Assembly: GCA_046154585.1 (NCBI GenBank)
Contig: JBJXDX010000141.1
Location: forward strand, 1-64,000
DNA: 64,000 nt
Source of the DNA: CADEFX01 sp046154585
GTDB taxonomy: Bacteria > Pseudomonadota > Alphaproteobacteria > Rhizobiales > Hyphomicrobiaceae
Direction of reading: 5' to 3'
Of the stretch, positions 60,650 to 64,000 are shown piece after piece. A model generated the notes under the pieces. That model saw only the letters and a program-made list of their open reading frames with translations, was not told the origin of the DNA and ran no database searches. The first letter of the stretch is position 1. The number at the start of each line of letters is the position of its first letter. Both the position numbers and the translations under genes were made by a program.

Positions 60650-61774
60650 ATGAAAATCAAAGGCGCCATGCTGTACGCGCAAGGCCTCCCCAGACCGTAC
60701 GCCAAAAGCCAACCGCTCAAGATCGAGACACTGGATCTGGAAGGCCCGCGCGCCGGCGAGGTGCTGGTCAAGGTCGGCGCCGCCGGGCTCTGCCACTCGG
60801 ATCTCTCCACCATCGAAGGCCTGCGCCCGCGCGTGGTGCCGACTGTCGTCGGCCACGAGGGAGCCGGCATCGTCGCCGAGGTCGGCGCCGGCGTGACCGA
60901 CCTTGAACCCGGCGACCACGTCGTCTTCATCTTCGCGCCGAGCTGCGGCTCGTGCCGCCAGTGCATCAGCCAGCGTCCCAACTTGTGCACCACATACACG
61001 GCGGCCCGGGCAAAGGGCGATCTCGCCACCGGCGGACGCCGCCTCAAGCTCAACGGCAAGGAGATCGCGCACTACTCCGGCCTCTCTTGTTTTGCCGAAT
61101 ACGCCGTCGTCACCCGCAACTCGTTGCAGAAGATCGGCAAGGACATCCCCATGCACGACGCCGCCCTGTTCGGCTGCGCCGTCGTCACCGGCGTCGGCGC
61201 CGTCGTCAACACGGCACAGGTGAAGCCCGGCGAATGCGTCGCCGTGCTTGGCCTCGGCGGCGTGGGCTTGAGCTGCCTGCTCGGCGCCATCGTCGCTGGT
61301 GCCGGGCGCATCATCGCCATCGATGTGTCGGACGACAAACTCGCCCTCGCCCGCCAGCTCGGCGCCACCGAGACCTACAACGCCCGCGAGCCCGGCTCCG
61401 CCGAAGCCATCCGCGCCGCCACCGACGGCGGCGTCGATACCGCCTTCGAAATGGCCGGCACCATCAAGGCCATGGAGCTTGCCTACGCCATCACCGTTCG
61501 CGGCGGCCAGACCGTCACGGCGGGCCTCTCGCCCATCGCCGCCCATATGCCGCTGCCGCAATCGAACCTTGTCTCGGAAGGCCGCCGGATCAAAGGCAGC
61601 TACATGGGCGACTGCGTTATCGCCCGCGACGTGCCGCGCTACCTCCAGCTTTACCGCGATCGCAAGCTGCCGATCGACCGCCTGCGCAGCGCGTCGATCC
61701 GTCTGGAAGAGGTCAACGAAGGCTTCGACCGGCTGGCGGAGGCACAGGTGGTACGCCAGGTGATCGTGTTCTGA
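60650..61774 (+). CDS. zinc-dependent alcohol dehydrogenase family protein
   Basis: 374 residues from ATG 60650 (CGAGGA upstream; an in-frame start at 60392 overlaps the previous gene). Catalytic zinc site GLCHSDLSTIEG and GHEGAGIVAEVG, the structural-zinc Cys set CGSCRQCISQRPNLC, and NAD-binding AVLGLGGVGLSCLLGAIVAGA. The substrate cannot be named; the family includes class III and aryl-alcohol types. Confidence 0.9.
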   Translation: MKIKGAMLYAQGLPRPYAKSQPLKIETLDLEGPRAGEVLVKVGAAGLCHSDLSTIEGLRPRVVPTVVGHEGAGIVAEVGAGVTDLEPGDHVVFIFAPSCGSCRQCISQRPNLCTTYTAARAKGDLATGGRRLKLNGKEIAHYSGLSCFAEYAVVTRNSLQKIGKDIPMHDAALFGCAVVTGVGAVVNTAQVKPGECVAVLGLGGVGLSCLLGAIVAGAGRIIAIDVSDDKLALARQLGATETYNAREPGSAEAIRAATDGGVDTAFEMAGTIKAMELAYAITVRGGQTVTAGLSPIAAHMPLPQSNLVSEGRRIKGSYMGDCVIARDVPRYLQLYRDRKLPIDRLRSASIRLEEVNEGFDRLAEAQVVRQVIVF

Positions 61775-61777
61775 GAG

Positions 61778-63040
61778 CTAGCCCTGCAGCGTCCTGCCAT
61801 CCATTCCCATCGCCGGTAGGCCGAGATGCGTCAGAATGGTAGGCGCATGGTCGGTCGCCGACGTCGGCTCACTCCGCCTCGCGCCTGATTTGAAGCCTCG
61901 CCCCTGCACCATCAAAAACGGCGCCTGCTCGAAACGGGCGAGCCCGCCGTGCTGGCCGCAGCCCAGGTGCCCCGATTTGCCCGGCGCGGGCATGGCCTCA
62001 TAGCTCTGGCCCGGAATGCCGAAGGCGTTGGGCTCCTCCGTCGCCGCCATATCGACCGCATACGCCAAACCGTGACGGCTGATCTGCCCGATCTCCCCCA
62101 GTCCATCGACGCCGATAACGCGGCCAGCCCACGGCTGCGCCGATAGAAATGCACCGATCGCGCCGATCTTGTTGGGCGCGGCCTCCGCCACATAAACCAG
62201 CGCCGACGTCCCGTTCGACACCGCGATCACGTCGTCGGATCCGGCGGCCTCTTTCAACCCAGCCGCCACCAGCTCGCTGTTGATGTCGATGACACCCCGC
62301 ACCGTCTGATGGCCATGGTCGGAGCAAACCACAAACAGCACGTCGTCGCCGCCGTCGCGCAGCTTGCCGACGGCCTCCATCACCAGTCCCGCTGTGCGGT
62401 CCGACTGCCGCATCGCTTCCAGATGCAGCGGCGACCCCAGCGGATGCGCGTGCGAGCTGGCGTCCGGCTCGCCGAGCCACAGCAGGGCCAGCGCCGGCCG
62501 CCGCTGGAACAGCACATCGTCGATGAAGCGTTGCGCCAACGCGCGGTCACCGGCCGCATCGAGGCTGACATCCACCGCGTCGGGTTTCTCGAGCCGGCGC
62601 CGTCCCGGCCCGAACGACCCGGCACGATGATAGATCCAGCTGTGCCCGTCGGGATCATGAGCGTAGGCGGCACCCGGCGATACGTTGGAGAAAATCACGG
62701 CGCCGCCGTGATCCTTCACGCGCTCCGCCAGTGTCGGCACGGCCAGCGACTGCCCCGTCACGCGACGCTTGTGCTGCAGGAAATGGGGGTGCCCGGCGTC
62801 GTGTGCAACCAGCCGGCCATCCTCGTTGAGCACCAGGCTGTTGCCCTGCAGCTCGTGCCGCGCTGGATAACATCCCGTCGCAAACGACGCCGATACCACA
62901 CGCGTGGCGGACGGAAACATCGAGCGATGCGCCGAGAATGTTTCCGCGGCCGCCGCGTGCGCCGCAAGGTTGGGGGTCAGCGCCTCGCTCAGCATATCGC
63001 GCCGCAAACCATCGAGAACCAGCACAACGGCCCGGCGCAT
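61778..63040 (-). CDS. alkaline phosphatase superfamily protein (phosphodiesterase/sulfatase-like)
   Basis: 420 residues from ATG 63040 with GGAGGTG upstream. Metal site and nucleophile pattern: VLVLDGLRRDML (first Asp), MFPSATRVVSASFATGCYP (nucleophile Thr/Ser), LWLGEPDASSHAHP, VCSDHGHQTVRG (Asp-His) and DHAPTILTHLGLP near the C-terminus. The pattern fits type I phosphodiesterase/nucleotide pyrophosphatase. No signal peptide, so it probably acts in the cytoplasm. Stops three bases before the alcohol dehydrogenase end (convergent). Confidence 0.87.
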   Translation of the reverse strand: MRRAVVLVLDGLRRDMLSEALTPNLAAHAAAAETFSAHRSMFPSATRVVSASFATGCYPARHELQGNSLVLNEDGRLVAHDAGHPHFLQHKRRVTGQSLAVPTLAERVKDHGGAVIFSNVSPGAAYAHDPDGHSWIYHRAGSFGPGRRRLEKPDAVDVSLDAAGDRALAQRFIDDVLFQRRPALALLWLGEPDASSHAHPLGSPLHLEAMRQSDRTAGLVMEAVGKLRDGGDDVLFVVCSDHGHQTVRGVIDINSELVAAGLKEAAGSDDVIAVSNGTSALVYVAEAAPNKIGAIGAFLSAQPWAGRVIGVDGLGEIGQISRHGLAYAVDMAATEEPNAFGIPGQSYEAMPAPGKSGHLGCGQHGGLARFEQAPFLMVQGRGFKSGARRSEPTSATDHAPTILTHLGLPAMGMDGRTLQG

Positions 63041-63106
63041 GCCCACCTCCTTGCTCCGTTTCCGGCAGCCTAGCATGCACCCTTGCCGCGGATAAGCGGG
63101 CCTCCT

Positions 63107-63994
63107 CTACCGCGTCGGCGCGCCGCGCGGGCGCCACGCCATCAGCGACGGACCAAGCTGGATCAACAGCGTCGCGAGCAGGATCAGCCCGGCGCCGATC
63201 CAGCCGATGCCGGATAGTCGCTCACCAAGCACCAGATACGCGGCCAGCGCCGCAAACAGTGTCTCCGTGCTGACGATCACCACGGCTTCGGACGGCGGCG
63301 TGTGTTGCAGCGCCACTGTCAGCAGCGTGAACGTGAGCGCGCTCGACAGCAGTCCCACGAACGCAATATCCCAGGCCGCGCCCGACAGCCCGTCGAGCGT
63401 CACGGTCTCCAGAGCCATCGCGCCGATCGCCGCCAGCACGGTGACAACCGCGAACTGCACCACGGTGAAGCCGATCGGGCGCCCGTAGCGCGCCGCCGTT
63501 CCCGTCATCACCACATGCCCGGCCCAGAAAAACGCCGATAGCGCCACCAGCCCGTCACCGCGCGAGAATGCGCCAATCGAGCCGCCGCCCAGCAGCCACG
63601 TTCCGAGCGCCGACAACAGCGCCGCAGGCCACACCAGCCATGACGGCACGCGCCCCATCGCCATCCATGCCACGAACGGCGTGATGACCACATACAGCGC
63701 GGTCAGGAATCCCGTGTTGGTGACGCTCGCCGTCTTGATGCCTTCCTGCTGCAGCCACGCCCCGGCAAAAAACACCACGCCGCCCGCAAGCGCGATGCGC
63801 CACACCCGCGGATCGGCCGCAGTCTGGCTCTGGCGTTGCTCGTAGTGAGCCAGTGGCACGAGCGCCAGCACCGCCACGACGCCGCGCGCGGCGATGAACG
63901 TCAGCGGCTCGACGTGATCCATCGCCGTCTTCTGGAAGATGAACGCAACGCCCCAGATCACGGCGGCAAAAATCAGCAGCAGGTCGGCGTGCAC
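63107..63994 (-). CDS. EamA/DMT family transporter
   Basis: 295 residues with ten hydrophobic segments, as in two-repeat EamA proteins (first repeat FAAVIWGVAFIFQKTAM; second repeat FFWAGHVVMTGTAARYG). The first codon read here is GTG at 63994, six bases from the window edge. The alignment of LLLIFAAVIWGVAF with family starts suggests the protein begins here, but an upstream start outside the window cannot be excluded. Exporters of metabolites or amino acids. Confidence 0.82.
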   Translation of the reverse strand: MHADLLLIFAAVIWGVAFIFQKTAMDHVEPLTFIAARGVVAVLALVPLAHYEQRQSQTAADPRVWRIALAGGVVFFAGAWLQQEGIKTASVTNTGFLTALYVVITPFVAWMAMGRVPSWLVWPAALLSALGTWLLGGGSIGAFSRGDGLVALSAFFWAGHVVMTGTAARYGRPIGFTVVQFAVVTVLAAIGAMALETVTLDGLSGAAWDIAFVGLLSSALTFTLLTVALQHTPPSEAVVIVSTETLFAALAAYLVLGERLSGIGWIGAGLILLATLLIQLGPSLMAWRPRGAPTR

Positions 63995-64000
63995 GCGTCG

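Overview
The window reads as chromosome of a GC-rich alphaproteobacterium, most likely of the order Hyphomicrobiales (Rhizobiales). The best evidence is a full-length CtrA cell-cycle regulator with a FliJ-type gene and the CtrA inhibitor SciP (DUF1153) within 3 kb of it. Supporting evidence is a PmtA-type phospholipid N-methyltransferase, a CIRCE-controlled groESL operon and many small secreted or Tat-exported proteins. Genus and species cannot be read from the sequence. Most genes are intact, close-packed and strongly GC3-biased.

Layout. 1-2.3 kb: accessory patch with an unrecognised gene, an IS5-family transposase and a truncated gene end. 2.3-3.3 kb: membrane-anchored protein with a disordered R/D/Y-rich tail. 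3.6-10 kb: stress/detoxification cluster of VOC, GST, methyltransferase, DoxX, three SRPBCC genes (one frameshifted) and two ArsR-like repressors. Three of its genes are preceded by the same TGTCGGA-N16-CGTC promoter, which looks like the target of an ECF sigma factor encoded elsewhere; the two repressors each have a clear palindromic operator. 10-20.6 kb: mixed metabolic genes (PPOX-like, LysR, intradiol dioxygenase, NylB-like hydrolase, LLM flavin oxidoreductase, DHFR-like, MmgE/PrpD, P450, VOC, DUF3617, SnoaL-like). 20.7-24 kb: small exported proteins including a tandem duplicate pair, and an orphan NitT/TauT-type binding protein.

24-30 kb: MBL hydrolase, ctrA, fliJ-like gene, lipoprotein, sciP, mnmA-pmtA and tRNA-Met(CAT) with a textbook promoter. 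30-39 kb: a 20-residue hydrophobic micro-protein, then a complete peptide ABC importer (binding protein, two permeases, fused double ATPase) running into an acetamidase/formamidase and an M24-fold protein that has lost metal ligands. Together they suggest uptake and hydrolysis of peptides or amides. 39-55 kb: GFA, TPR38-like, two OsmC proteins, hydrolase, acetyltransferase, cytochrome c', a duplicated-fold membrane protein, aspartate aminotransferase, a tiny cationic secreted peptide convergent with an outer-membrane barrel, SDRs, sulfotransferase, DUF486, LemA and M48 protease. Two copies of a 167-bp double-hairpin repeat lie at 44841-45007 and 49433-49599.

55-64 kb: groES-groEL with a CIRCE operator, a perfect 22-bp heptamer hairpin between the two genes and a strong terminator, then a secreted Cys-rich protein, BtaB-like methyltransferase, LpxH-like phosphoesterase, Tat-exported NAPE-PLD-like lactamase fold, zinc alcohol dehydrogenase, alkaline-phosphatase-fold enzyme and an EamA transporter at the right edge. 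No CRISPR array, rRNA, prophage or complete secretion system was seen.
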